Below are positions 1 to 7,450 of a DNA stretch of 17,708 nt, one piece after another (positions within the stretch are counted from its first letter, which is position 1; each line of letters opens with the position of its first letter). This DNA comes from Syntrophomonadaceae bacterium. GTDB taxonomy: Bacteria; Bacillota; Syntrophomonadia; Syntrophomonadales; Syntrophomonadaceae. The stretch covers positions 1 to 17,708 of the forward strand of contig DUSB01000039.1 in NCBI GenBank assembly GCA_012840625.1. Reading direction: 5' to 3'. The notes below the pieces were generated by a model that saw only the letters and a program-made list of their open reading frames with translations, had not been told where the DNA came from and did no database searches. A program made the position numbers and the translations under genes.

Positions 1-313
1 GCGATTTTTTATTATAAGTTCCAACTATTTAAAGGACAGGCAGGGCGCTACAGTTTACGAAGCATGGCAGAAGGCTTTAGTTTATCTAGAACAATCTTCC
101 CATCTTAAGCCTGATGATTTAGAGGTTCTTCGTAAGGCTGCAGCCCAGCTGGGTATGTCGGGCCCAATGGAACAAGAAAAATTATTTATTCTCATGCAGG
201 AGGAGCTGAAAATTCAGGAAGCCAAAGCCCGTGAAGCAGAAGAGTCAGGTAAAAAACTTCGCGCTTATGGGGGTTTTATTCTCGGGACTGCAGTTGTTTT
301 GCTCATTATATAA
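1..313 (+). CDS. spoIIIAB: Stage III sporulation protein SpoIIIAB (3' end, partial)
   Basis: The reading frame is open from base 2 to a TAA at 311-313 and gives about 103 C-terminal residues; the N-terminal third lies outside the window. The piece is rich in charged, helical sequence (EELKIQEAKAREAEESGKK) and ends in one hydrophobic segment (YGGFILGTAVVLLII). This is the usual SpoIIIAB tail: a long cytoplasmic helical region and a last membrane anchor. The family belongs to the mother-cell SpoIIIA complex and resembles type II secretion F-type proteins. Identity rests partly on the intact spoIIIAC-AH genes that follow. The operon is normally transcribed by sigma-E in the mother cell; its promoter is not in the window. 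Confidence 0.88.
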   Translation, partial: RFFIISSNYLKDRQGATVYEAWQKALVYLEQSSHLKPDDLEVLRKAAAQLGMSGPMEQEKLFILMQEELKIQEAKAREAEESGKKLRAYGGFILGTAVVLLII

Positions 314-337
314 AAATCAAGAATCAGGAGGCATAAC

Positions 338-532
338 ATGGATGTAGATATTCTTTTTAGAATTGCTGGTATTGGAATTTTAATTTCTATTTTATGTATT
401 GTGTTGAAGCAGGCGCAAAAAGAGGAACAGGCAGAAATGTTAACCCTGGCCGGGGTTATAGTGGTGCTTATTATTGTAGTGCAGTTGATGAATCAACTTT
501 TTACCGTAGTCCGTTCCGTTTTTAACTTCTAA
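338..532 (+). CDS. spoIIIAC: Stage III sporulation protein SpoIIIAC
   Basis: This is a 64-residue, very hydrophobic protein, the normal size of SpoIIIAC. Two membrane segments are visible, around residues 5-25 and 36-60, separated by a short charged loop (KQAQKEEQAE). An AGGAGG ribosome binding site lies just before the ATG. Known role of the family: an integral membrane part of the SpoIIIA-SpoIIQ feeding-tube complex that keeps the engulfed forespore active. It lies 24 bases after spoIIIAB and 27 before spoIIIAD, as expected for one operon. Confidence 0.93.
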   Translation: MDVDILFRIAGIGILISILCIVLKQAQKEEQAEMLTLAGVIVVLIIVVQLMNQLFTVVRSVFNF

Positions 533-559
533 ATAACTGTTATCAAGGGAGCGATAAAC

Positions 560-949
560 TTGGACATTGGCCAGATTGTTGGACTAGCCCTTGTAACAAC
601 CATATTTTTGCTTATCCTGCGCCAGCAAAAACCGGTTATGGCTGTTTTACTGAGTATTGTATTCAGTATTCTTGTTTTTACCCTGATGATGAGCAAAATG
701 GCGTCCATTCTTGGAGTGATGCAGGAGCTGACGCGTCGAGCAGATATTAATCAGTTTTTTTTAGGAACCATTCTTAAAATTTTGGGCGTTGCTTATTTAG
801 GTGAATTTGCAGCTGTTTTGTGCGAAGATGCCGGTGAAAAAGCAGTAGCGACCAAAGTAGAATTTGCCGCCAAAATTATCATCGCTGTTTTGGCACTGCC
901 TATTATCATAGCTATTTTAGAGTCGCTAATGGAGCTTATGCCAGGGTAG
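560..949 (+). CDS. spoIIIAD: Stage III sporulation protein SpoIIIAD
   Basis: The protein has 129 residues and starts at a TTG (560-562) with an AAGGGAG ribosome binding site about 7 bases upstream. It has several membrane segments: residues 4-20, 26-48, 66-90 and 100-125. The sequence LKILGVAYLGEFAAVLCEDAGEKAVATKVEFAAKI is typical of SpoIIIAD. It is paralogous in style to SpoIIIAC and is a membrane component of the mother-cell SpoIIIA complex. Length and position between AC and AE are normal. The minus-strand frame covering its 3' half is a shadow. Confidence 0.94.
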   Translation: MDIGQIVGLALVTTIFLLILRQQKPVMAVLLSIVFSILVFTLMMSKMASILGVMQELTRRADINQFFLGTILKILGVAYLGEFAAVLCEDAGEKAVATKVEFAAKIIIAVLALPIIIAILESLMELMPG

Positions 950-966
950 GCCTGAGGGGTGAGAGG

Positions 967-2148
967 ATGAAAGCTGCCCAAAGACATTGCTTAATAATAC
1001 TCACATCTATCTGTTTTTTGCTTTTCTGCAGCAGTGTGGTACAGGCAGAGCCAAGCAGTGAAGTTTTTTCTATGCAGGACGCCATGAAATACCTGGATAT
1101 AGATACGCTGGAAGCTTATAAGGGCCATTTAGATGAGGAGATCAGTGCCGGGCTGGAAATAAAGTCGGCACGGGAATGGCTGGGTGAATTTGCACAGGGC
1201 AATTGGAAGCTGGAGATCAAAGAGCTGGGTCAAAGTATTTTGCGGCTGTTTTTTCGGGAAGTGGTGGCTAATAGTGGTTTATTAGGTAAGTTGATTATTT
1301 TGTCGGTTTTATCCGCCCTGCTGTTAAACCTGCAGAATGCTTTTTCAAAAAGTGTCAGTAAGATATCCTATTTAGCTACGTTTTTAGCTTTAAGTGCTAT
1401 TGCGCTGGGTTCTTTCAAGGTGGCTTTATCCATTGCTCAGGAAACCATTACCAGTATGGTTACCTTTATGACCGCTATGTTGCCGCAGATGATGGTGCTG
1501 GTTGCAGGTCTGGGCGGTATCAACACCTCTGTTATGCTGTTTCCCTTGCTCATGAGTGCGGCTACCTTTTGTGCAGGTGCCATCAAAGATGTAGTTTTCC
1601 CCTTAATACTGATGGCCGTTATATTAAGTCTGCTCAATCAAATGTCAGAAACAGTAAAAGTAGAACGCCTAGCTAAAGTGATGGGACGAGTGGCGCAAAT
1701 AGCCCTGGGGTTTTTCCTGACAATTTTTGTTGGCATTGCTACCTTAAGAGCTGTTTATGCTTCAGTTCTGGATAATGTGACCCTGCGAACCACACGTTTT
1801 ATAACCGATAATGCTGTACCACTAGTAGGGAAAATGGTGGGCGATACCATTGAAGTGGCAGCTGGTTATGTAGTGATGCTGAAACATGCTGTCAGCATAT
1901 ATGGGGTACTAATCATTCTGGGTATTATATTACTTCCTTTAATAAAAATTGCCGTCATGGTTATCATTTACAAAATTGTGGCCGCTATTGTTGAGCCAAT
2001 GGGGGATGCCAGGACAGCTGCTGTTTTAGATACCATGAGCAGCTATCTGGCTATGATCCTGGCCGCTACTGCCGGGGTGGCCTTAATGTTTTTCTTCATG
2101 ATTGCCATCATTGCTGGTATGTCAAACGGCTTGAGCATGCTCCGCTAA
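967..2148 (+). CDS. spoIIIAE: Stage III sporulation protein SpoIIIAE
   Basis: The product has 393 residues, the usual family length. It begins with a clear signal peptide (residues 1-28, cleavage likely after VQA). A periplasm-side region with helical charged sequence (residues 30-100) follows, and then about seven or eight membrane helices to the C-terminus. Conserved stretches include LPQMMVLVAGLGG and the region around VGKMVGDTIEVAAGYVVMLKHAVSIYG. SpoIIIAE is the large polytopic, permease-like subunit of the SpoIIIA channel. The ATG has the purine-rich leader GGGGTGAGAGG. The gene starts 17 bases after spoIIIAD and ends 11 bases before spoIIIAF. Confidence 0.95.
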   Translation: MKAAQRHCLIILTSICFLLFCSSVVQAEPSSEVFSMQDAMKYLDIDTLEAYKGHLDEEISAGLEIKSAREWLGEFAQGNWKLEIKELGQSILRLFFREVVANSGLLGKLIILSVLSALLLNLQNAFSKSVSKISYLATFLALSAIALGSFKVALSIAQETITSMVTFMTAMLPQMMVLVAGLGGINTSVMLFPLLMSAATFCAGAIKDVVFPLILMAVILSLLNQMSETVKVERLAKVMGRVAQIALGFFLTIFVGIATLRAVYASVLDNVTLRTTRFITDNAVPLVGKMVGDTIEVAAGYVVMLKHAVSIYGVLIILGIILLPLIKIAVMVIIYKIVAAIVEPMGDARTAAVLDTMSSYLAMILAATAGVALMFFFMIAIIAGMSNGLSMLR

Positions 2149-2159
2149 GGGGTGAAAAT

Positions 2160-2747
2160 ATGAATCTTCTTTATGAGATCGTACGCAACATTATAGTTAT
2201 TATTCTCGTCTCCAGTTTACTAGAGCTCCTGCTTCCTGATGGACGCATCAAGCCTTTTGTTCGCTTTGCTATCGGCTTATTTGTATTAATTGCCATTCTT
2301 TCCCCGGTGTTGGGCTTTCTCTACAGCGACCATGATTTTTCCCTTCGCTTTTGGGATTCAGGCTTTAGCAGCAGCGATGAAGAAAAATTTCTAGAAAAAG
2401 GGGGCCTGCTGCATGAAGAAATCATGCAGCAAGCCGATCAAGAGCGGATAAGAGAAAAGATGCAGGGACAGCTTGATGCAATCCTCATACTCATCCCCGG
2501 GGTAGAAGACGCTCAGACCACGTTAAGCATGAACACAGAAGGCGTTATAACGGAAGCCAGGATCATAGTACGTTCCGGATCAGACAAGAAAGAATACCCG
2601 GCGGGCAAGGTGGATGTTTTTCCCGCTCTGGTGGATGAATCCAACCCGCAGGAGAACGAAATTTGCCATAAGATTCATAAAATAATAAAGAACCTGTATG
2701 GACTGGATCCAGGTCTTGTAAAGATTGAGTTTGAAGGAGGTCAATAG
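2160..2747 (+). CDS. spoIIIAF: Stage III sporulation protein SpoIIIAF
   Basis: The product has 195 residues. Two N-terminal membrane helices (about residues 8-25 and 34-56) flank the motif LLPDGRIKPFVRFAIG, which is typical of SpoIIIAF. A soluble C-terminal domain follows, with a YscJ/FliF-like ring-building pattern (ILIPGVEDAQTTLSMNTEG). In the known system SpoIIIAF is one of three proteins, with AG and AH, that carry this fold and may form stacked rings between the two membranes. The stop codon TAG (2745-2747) is one base before the spoIIIAG start, so the two are probably translationally coupled. Confidence 0.93.
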   Translation: MNLLYEIVRNIIVIILVSSLLELLLPDGRIKPFVRFAIGLFVLIAILSPVLGFLYSDHDFSLRFWDSGFSSSDEEKFLEKGGLLHEEIMQQADQERIREKMQGQLDAILILIPGVEDAQTTLSMNTEGVITEARIIVRSGSDKKEYPAGKVDVFPALVDESNPQENEICHKIHKIIKNLYGLDPGLVKIEFEGGQ

Positions 2748-2748
2748 C

Positions 2749-3321
2749 ATGCTGGAGGAGTGGATTCGCAACAGCACCCAGGCAGATGGAGGGGAGGGCG
2801 GTAGTAATCGCAATAAGAAACTCATTCTAGTCGTAGCTGTTTGTATAGGAATACTTGCTTTAATCTGGCCGGTCACGAAAGTGGATCAAAGTACACAGAC
2901 CTTAAGTGGGGAGAATTCTGGCTCCTCAACAGGGAGCAAAAAGGCAACGGTGGAAAAGGAACTGGAGGCCATTTTATCAGGAGTAGAAGGAGCAGGATCA
3001 GTGCAGGTGAAAGTAACCCTGCAATCGGATGGTAAAAAAACCTATGCACGTAATACCAAAGAAGAAAAGCGATCCACCCATGAAAACGAGCGTGGTGGTC
3101 AAAAACAAATGGAAGAGAACAGTCAGACCAGTGATATAGCTGTTCTGGGAGGCAATGCCCTGATCATTGAGGAATCGGCACCACAGATTTTAGGAGTGCT
3201 GGTGGTAGCGGAAGGAGCCGGGGATCCCCGTATTCAGGAGCAGTTAACCGATATAACCAGTACTCTGTTGAATATATCTCCCCATCATGTGCGGGTGGTG
3301 GCTGCGGAGGTGGGCAAATGA
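2749..3321 (+). CDS. spoIIIAG: Stage III sporulation protein SpoIIIAG
   Basis: I place the start at ATG 2749 because AAGGAGG (2734-2740) lies 8 bases before it. A longer frame from 2725 would run into spoIIIAF and lacks a binding site. The 190-residue product has a cytoplasmic N-terminus, one membrane helix (about residues 24-44, KLILVVAVCIGILALIWPV), a low-complexity Ser/Gly/Lys linker, and a ring-building domain split by a hydrophilic insert (EEKRSTHENERGGQKQ). In Bacillus, SpoIIIAG forms a large ring in the space between forespore and mother cell. The last codons overlap spoIIIAH by an ATGA. Confidence 0.93.
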   Translation: MLEEWIRNSTQADGGEGGSNRNKKLILVVAVCIGILALIWPVTKVDQSTQTLSGENSGSSTGSKKATVEKELEAILSGVEGAGSVQVKVTLQSDGKKTYARNTKEEKRSTHENERGGQKQMEENSQTSDIAVLGGNALIIEESAPQILGVLVVAEGAGDPRIQEQLTDITSTLLNISPHHVRVVAAEVGK

Positions 3322-3869
3322 TTATAAACCTTAAGCCTTATAAAAAACTTATTGTGATCGGTCTGTTTATTTTGGTCCCCTTTATCTTTCTCAACCTGCT
3401 TAATTACGGGGTCCATCAAGCTGGCAAAGAGCTTGATGGGCAGGAGAAGAAGGCGGAGATGGCGGTAAAAGAACAAATAAAAGCCAGTTCGGGCAGAGAG
3501 TTGACGGCAAAAGAAAACTTCTTTGCCGAGTATCGTTTAAAACGGGATCGTGTGCGCGGCAAACAGGTGGAAATTTTGACCGCCATTGCCAATGAGGAGA
3601 CGGCGGATGAACAGGCGAAAAATGCTGCTGAAATGAAGCTCATTATGATAAGTGATCGGGCGGAGAAAGAATTGCAGGCGGAAACAGTGATTCGCTCTCT
3701 GGGCTACCCTGAATGTGCGGTTATGATTAAAGATAGTGGAGTTACAGTTATTGTTGAAGGGCGCATACTGGCGGTGGAGGAAGAAGAGCAGATAAAAAAG
3801 ACCCTTGGCGGTATTACGGGTAAAAAAATTGATGAAATAACTATTGTAGTACGGAGTAGCGCGGAGTAA
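3318..3869 (+). CDS. spoIIIAH: Stage III sporulation protein SpoIIIAH
   Basis: The product has 183 residues. One N-terminal membrane helix (about residues 11-31, LIVIGLFILVPFIFLNLLNYG) is followed by a long charged helical stretch (residues 38-110). The compact C-terminal YscJ-like domain contains ECAVMIKDSGVTVIVEGRILAVEEEEQIKKTLGGITG. In Bacillus, SpoIIIAH spans the mother-cell membrane and binds forespore SpoIIQ; no spoIIQ is present in this window. The start overlaps the spoIIIAG stop (ATGA at 3318-3321). This is the last gene of the operon; the next gene begins 271 bases downstream. Confidence 0.94.
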   Translation: MIINLKPYKKLIVIGLFILVPFIFLNLLNYGVHQAGKELDGQEKKAEMAVKEQIKASSGRELTAKENFFAEYRLKRDRVRGKQVEILTAIANEETADEQAKNAAEMKLIMISDRAEKELQAETVIRSLGYPECAVMIKDSGVTVIVEGRILAVEEEEQIKKTLGGITGKKIDEITIVVRSSAE

Positions 3870-3890
3870 AGGCTAAATATTAGATCAAAT

Positions 3891-3913
3891 GTATACAGGA
3901 ATATTGTGTATAC
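3891..3913. repeat. Perfect 7-bp inverted repeat, operator-like
   Basis: GTATACA (3891-3897) and TGTATAC (3907-3913) are exact inverted copies separated by 9 bases. The repeat is centred at 3902, about 61 bases upstream of the start point expected from the promoter at 3928-3956. That is a common location for an activator site. A palindrome of this size in AT-rich sequence could also arise by chance. No regulator gene lies beside it. Confidence 0.4.
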
Positions 3914-3927
3914 TTGTAGCTGATAGC

Positions 3928-3956
3928 TTGAACTGTTGGCAATGAATTCATATAAT
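3928..3956 (+). promoter_or_regulatory. Sigma-A-type promoter for the carboxylase genes
   Basis: TTGAAC (3928-3933) is followed after exactly 17 bases by TATAAT (3951-3956), a near-consensus vegetative promoter. The expected start is near 3963, so the leader before the ATG at 4141 would be about 180 bases. This promoter would let the carboxylase genes be expressed in growing cells, independently of the sporulation operon upstream. Confidence 0.65.
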
Positions 3957-3974
3957 TAAAAAAGTGCGGAGAAA

Positions 3975-4007
3975 AAATATACTCAGGCGCCGAGCCTGAG
4001 TATATTT
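3975..4007. terminator. 14-bp hairpin between spoIIIAH and the carboxylase gene
   Basis: A perfect 14-bp inverted repeat (3975-3988 with 3994-4007) encloses a 5-base loop (GCCGA). The core AGGC/GCCT is GC-rich and the outer part is A/T. On the + strand the tail is only moderately U-rich (TATATTTGTATAT). On the - strand the hairpin is followed by a run of six T. It can end spoIIIA transcription. Because it lies about 13 bases after the predicted start of the promoter at 3928-3956, it could also act in the leader of the next transcript. Confidence 0.55.
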
Positions 4008-4033
4008 GTATATGCCGTTGTAAAATGTATAAT
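4005..4033 (+). promoter_or_regulatory. Possible second promoter downstream of the hairpin
   Basis: TATAAT at 4028-4033 is a perfect -10 box. The -35 region is weak: TTTGTA at 4005-4010 with 17 bases between, or TTGTAT at 4006-4011 with 16. If used, transcription would begin near 4040 and avoid the hairpin at 3975-4007. Confidence 0.35.
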
Positions 4034-4140
4034 AGTTACATATCCGTTAAGCATGAATAAGCTAAATTTACAGGAGTTAATGAAAAGAAAGAGCATGTAC
4101 CTTGAGCTTAACTCATGAGCCAGGATGTTGGGGGTGTACG

Positions 4141-6051
4141 ATGAACAAGATCAAGATTACCGATACCAGTTTAAGAGATGGGCATCAAAGCCTGTGGGCC
4201 ACCCGTATGACGACCGAAGATATGCTGCCAGTATTAGAGAAATTGGACAATGTTGGCTATCATTCTTTGGAAGTATGGGGTGGAGCTACCTTTGATGTCT
4301 GTATTCGTTATCTGAATGAAGATCCGTGGGAGCGTTTGCAGATTATTCGTAAAGCTATTAAAAACACCCAGCTGCAAATGCTGCTGCGGGGACAGTCCTT
4401 AGTAGGCTATGCACATTATCCTGATGATATTGTAGAAAAATTTATAGAGAAAGCAGCAGAAAATGGAATTGATATTTTCAGGGTTTTTGATGCGCTCAAT
4501 GATATTCGTAATTTAGAAACCTCTATGAAGGCAATTAAAAAAACTGGCAAACATGCTCAAGCCTGTGTAGTTTATACCATTAGCCCGGTTCACACCATGG
4601 ATCATTTTGTGGAAACCGCTTTGCGTTTAAGAGACATGGGGGCTGATTCTATATGCATTAAAGATATGGCAGGGCTCTTATCGCCTTATGTATCATATGA
4701 TTTGGTCAGGCAATTGAAAGAAAGAGTAGGGTTACCGATACAGCTGCACACCCATTATATTGGCGGGTTGGCGGTTGTATCCTGTATCAAAGCCGCCGAA
4801 GCCGGCGTGGATGTCATTGATACTGCGTCAGTTCCAATGGCCTTTGGTAATTCCCAGCCGCCGGTTGAAACTATTGTTCGGGCTCTGCAGGGTTCGGAGT
4901 GGGATACAGGATTGGATCTACATGATCTTTTTGATATTGCCAATCACTTTGAAATGCTCAGGAAGCATAAGGGCTTTGAGCGCGGCGTAACCAGGATTTC
5001 CGATATGAAGGTTTTTGAACATCAGGTGCCTGGAGGCATGATTTCCAATCTGGTTTCTCAACTGGAGGAACAGAAAGCTTCGCATCGACTGGATGAAGTG
5101 TTGGAAGAGATACCCAAGGTACGTAAGGATTTAGGCTATCCTCCTCTGGTAACTCCCACCAGCCAGATTATAGGAACGCAGGCAGTTTTAAACGTACTCA
5201 TGGGAGAACGCTATAAATTATGTCCGGGCGAAGTAAAGGATTATGTACGTGGTTACTATGGCAAGCCTCCGGTACACATTGGTGATGAAATCACCAGAAA
5301 AATTATTGGTGATGAACAGGTTATAACCGTACGTCCGGCTGATCTGCTTGAACCGCGCTGGGAGAAAGCCAAACAGGATATGATGGGGATTTCCAATCAG
5401 GAAGAGGACATTCTTACTTATGCACTTTTCCCGCAGGTGGCTCTAAAATTCTTTGAATATCAAAAAATTCGGGCTCAGGATATGGAAGGAGTACCCCAAA
5501 TTACTCCGGCTGATGAATTGGGACAGGAATTGCCAGACCTACAGGATGAAGTGGTAAGCAAGTCAGTACCTCGAGCCAGAACGAATTCTGTAGTCAGAGG
5601 AGATGATGAGATGAATCTCGATGAGATTAGAGAACTGATTTTATTAATTGACCAGAGCAGTATTATGGAACTCGAGGTAGAAAGAGAGGATTTTAAGGTG
5701 AGCCTTCGCAAGAAGAGTTCAGGCCTTACATCCTCCGTTCAAGAGCAGGGTGAGGAGACCGTACTTAGTATTCCATCCGCAGGTACAGAACGGTCGCTAT
5801 CTGCAGAAGATTTGGTAACCGTTACTTCACCGATGGTAGGGACATTTTATGCTGCTCCCTCCCCGGATGCGCCGCCTTATGTAAAAATTGGTGATCACAT
5901 CAGTCAGGGTGAGACCCTGTGTATTCTGGAAGCTATGAAATTGATGAATGAGATCAAATCGGAGTATGACGGAACTATTGTTGACATCCTGGTAGAAAAT
6001 GCTGAAGCGGTAGAATTTGATCAAGAACTCTTTATTATCAAAAAGGACTAG
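4141..6051 (+). CDS. Biotin-dependent carboxyltransferase (PycB/OadA-type) fused to AccB biotin carrier
   Basis: The 636-residue product is taken from ATG 4141, preceded by TTGGGGGTG; an upstream in-frame start at 4102 gives an atypical N-terminus. Residues 1 to about 465 are a carboxyltransferase domain. They show TDTSLRDGHQSLWATR, RGQSLVGYAHYPDD, the ICIKDMAG lysine (about K174, the position carbamylated in the family) and the metal-binding LHTH histidines (about H203 and H205). From residue 491 (MNLDEIRELILLIDQSSIMELEVE) the sequence is that of AccB, the acetyl-CoA carboxylase biotin carrier, with a flexible linker and a biotinyl domain. That domain carries the AccB-type thumb (YAAPSPDAPPYVKIGD) and the EAMKLM biotin lysine (about K600). 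With AccC it could carboxylate pyruvate or decarboxylate oxaloacetate; the acceptor is not certain. At the expected catalytic threonine (GTSQP in relatives) it reads GNSQP (N237). The gene occupies the usual accB position upstream of accC. Confidence 0.88.
   Translation: MNKIKITDTSLRDGHQSLWATRMTTEDMLPVLEKLDNVGYHSLEVWGGATFDVCIRYLNEDPWERLQIIRKAIKNTQLQMLLRGQSLVGYAHYPDDIVEKFIEKAAENGIDIFRVFDALNDIRNLETSMKAIKKTGKHAQACVVYTISPVHTMDHFVETALRLRDMGADSICIKDMAGLLSPYVSYDLVRQLKERVGLPIQLHTHYIGGLAVVSCIKAAEAGVDVIDTASVPMAFGNSQPPVETIVRALQGSEWDTGLDLHDLFDIANHFEMLRKHKGFERGVTRISDMKVFEHQVPGGMISNLVSQLEEQKASHRLDEVLEEIPKVRKDLGYPPLVTPTSQIIGTQAVLNVLMGERYKLCPGEVKDYVRGYYGKPPVHIGDEITRKIIGDEQVITVRPADLLEPRWEKAKQDMMGISNQEEDILTYALFPQVALKFFEYQKIRAQDMEGVPQITPADELGQELPDLQDEVVSKSVPRARTNSVVRGDDEMNLDEIRELILLIDQSSIMELEVEREDFKVSLRKKSSGLTSSVQEQGEETVLSIPSAGTERSLSAEDLVTVTSPMVGTFYAAPSPDAPPYVKIGDHISQGETLCILEAMKLMNEIKSEYDGTIVDILVENAEAVEFDQELFIIKKD
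5596..5613 (+). promoter_or_regulatory. accB: Internal ribosome binding site and start for a free AccB
   Basis: Inside the fusion gene, AGAGGAG (5596-5602) stands 8 bases before an in-frame ATG (5611-5613). The codon lies exactly where AccB homology begins (MNLDEIRELI). Initiation here would give a 146-residue protein ending at 6051, the normal length of a stand-alone AccB. This is seen directly in the sequence; whether it is used is inference. It may be a leftover from an ancestral separate accB gene, or a working second start. Confidence 0.5.
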
Positions 6052-6061
6052 GAGTGATCAC

Positions 6062-7399
6062 TTGTTTAGCAAAATATTAATTGCCAATCGGGGAGAGATT
6101 GCCCTGCGGATCATCCGGGCCTGTAAAGAGATGAATATTCCGACGGTAGCTGTATATTCAACCGCCGACCAGGACAGTCTTCACGTACGTATGGCTGATG
6201 AAGCGGTATGTATTGGACCAGCAGCAGCCAATCAAAGCTACCTGAATGTGTTTAATATTTTAGCCGCTGCAATGAACACTGAAGCTGAGGCCATTCATCC
6301 CGGCTATGGTTTTTTGGCAGAGAATCCTTCTTTTGCAGAGCTTTGCGCTGCCAATGATATAACATTTATAGGACCCAGCTCTCAAGCCATTCATACCATG
6401 GGTGACAAAGTGAAAGCCCGGGAGCTGGTTGCCAGTGAGGGCGTTCCTCTGGTCCCTGGAAGTCCCGGGGCCATACACAGTTTTGATGAGGCGGTCGAGC
6501 TGGCGGAGGAAATAGGCTATCCGGTTCTTATTAAGGCTTCAGCCGGTGGTGGAGGAAAAGGTATGCGTCTGGCACACAACCGTAATGCGTTAAAAGAAGC
6601 CCTTTCCATGGCCAAAATGGAGGCGGGCGCTGCCTTTGGTAACGATGAAGTTTATATAGAAAAATACATCGAGGAACCCCGGCATATAGAGATACAGATT
6701 CTGGCTGATGAACATGGTAATATGATTCACCTGGGGGAACGCGATTGTTCTCTACAGCGCAGAAATCAAAAGCTGCTGGAAGAATCCCCCTCACCTTTTG
6801 TCGATGAAGAGCTGCGTCAGAAAATGGGCAGCATAGCGATTAAGGCAGCCAAAGCAGCCCGATATACCAGTGCTGGTACGGTTGAATTTCTGGTTGATAA
6901 AAACAAAAACTTTTATTTTATAGAAATGAACACCAGGGTTCAGGTTGAGCATGGTGTAACGGAAATGGTTACAGGAGTAGATATTGTTAAGGAACAAATT
7001 CGTATTGCTGCTCGGGAGGAACTATCTTATCAACAGGAAGATATTCGCCTTAATGGCTGTGCTATGGAATGCCGCATTAATGCCGAAGACCCGTTAAATG
7101 ATTTTCGACCTTCTCCAGGCAGGGTGGAAAAATATCTGCTACCGGGAGGTCCTGGCATACGTATAGATTCGGCTGTTTATCCTGGCTATAGTATTCCCCC
7201 TTTTTATGATTCCATGATAGCCAAGCTAATGGTCTGGGGTAAAGATAGGGAAGAGGTCATTACCCGGATGAAAAGAGCCTTACTGGAGTTTACCATCGAA
7301 CCGATTAAAACGACCATACCTTTCCACCTGGAAGTACTGGATAATGCTTTTTTCAGGCGGGGAGAAGTATATACGAATTTTATTCAGCGTCGCATGTAA
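6062..7399 (+). CDS. accC: Acetyl-CoA carboxylase biotin carboxylase subunit
   Basis: The start is TTG 6062, giving MFSKILIANRGEIALRI, with AGGAG (6050-6054) at good spacing and overlapping the upstream stop. Extension to 6017 would add unrelated residues read from the upstream gene. The 445-residue protein is full length. The N-terminal domain ends near residue 115. The ATP-grasp domain has the glycine-rich loop ASAGGGGKGMRL (around residues 160-170), HIEIQILADEHGNMIHLGERDCSLQRRNQK, and the catalytic FIEMNTRVQVEHGVTE. A biotin carboxylase C-terminal domain follows. The enzyme uses ATP and bicarbonate to carboxylate biotin on its carrier, here the C-terminal part of the upstream fusion or a free form of it. 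One small variation is Gly instead of the usual Pro in VEHPVTE. Confidence 0.96.
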   Translation: MFSKILIANRGEIALRIIRACKEMNIPTVAVYSTADQDSLHVRMADEAVCIGPAAANQSYLNVFNILAAAMNTEAEAIHPGYGFLAENPSFAELCAANDITFIGPSSQAIHTMGDKVKARELVASEGVPLVPGSPGAIHSFDEAVELAEEIGYPVLIKASAGGGGKGMRLAHNRNALKEALSMAKMEAGAAFGNDEVYIEKYIEEPRHIEIQILADEHGNMIHLGERDCSLQRRNQKLLEESPSPFVDEELRQKMGSIAIKAAKAARYTSAGTVEFLVDKNKNFYFIEMNTRVQVEHGVTEMVTGVDIVKEQIRIAAREELSYQQEDIRLNGCAMECRINAEDPLNDFRPSPGRVEKYLLPGGPGIRIDSAVYPGYSIPPFYDSMIAKLMVWGKDREEVITRMKRALLEFTIEPIKTTIPFHLEVLDNAFFRRGEVYTNFIQRRM

Positions 7400-7421
7400 A
7401 ATGCTGTATAACAGGTAAGTA

Positions 7422-7450
7422 TTGTATGTGTTATAGTATTCTGCTACAAT
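7422..7450 (+). promoter_or_regulatory. Promoter upstream of the Asp23 gene
   Basis: TTGTAT (7422-7427) and TACAAT (7445-7450) are separated by 17 bases, placing a start near 7457, about 29 bases before the ATG. The two elements lie inside a 7-bp inverted repeat (7420-7426 with 7445-7451). A second repeat, TATAACA/TGTTATA (7407-7413 with 7429-7435), overlaps the spacer. There is no terminator after accC, so read-through is also likely. Confidence 0.5.

Noticed and set aside
2725..2748. Upstream start for spoIIIAG
   Set aside because: It would overlap spoIIIAF and place AAGGAGG inside the coding region; ATG 2749 has ideal spacing.
4102..4140. Longer N-terminus for the carboxyltransferase fusion (MSLTHEPGCWGCT...)
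   Set aside because: The extension is not family-like and lacks a good binding site, while ATG 4141 follows GGGGGTG and begins directly with the family sequence.
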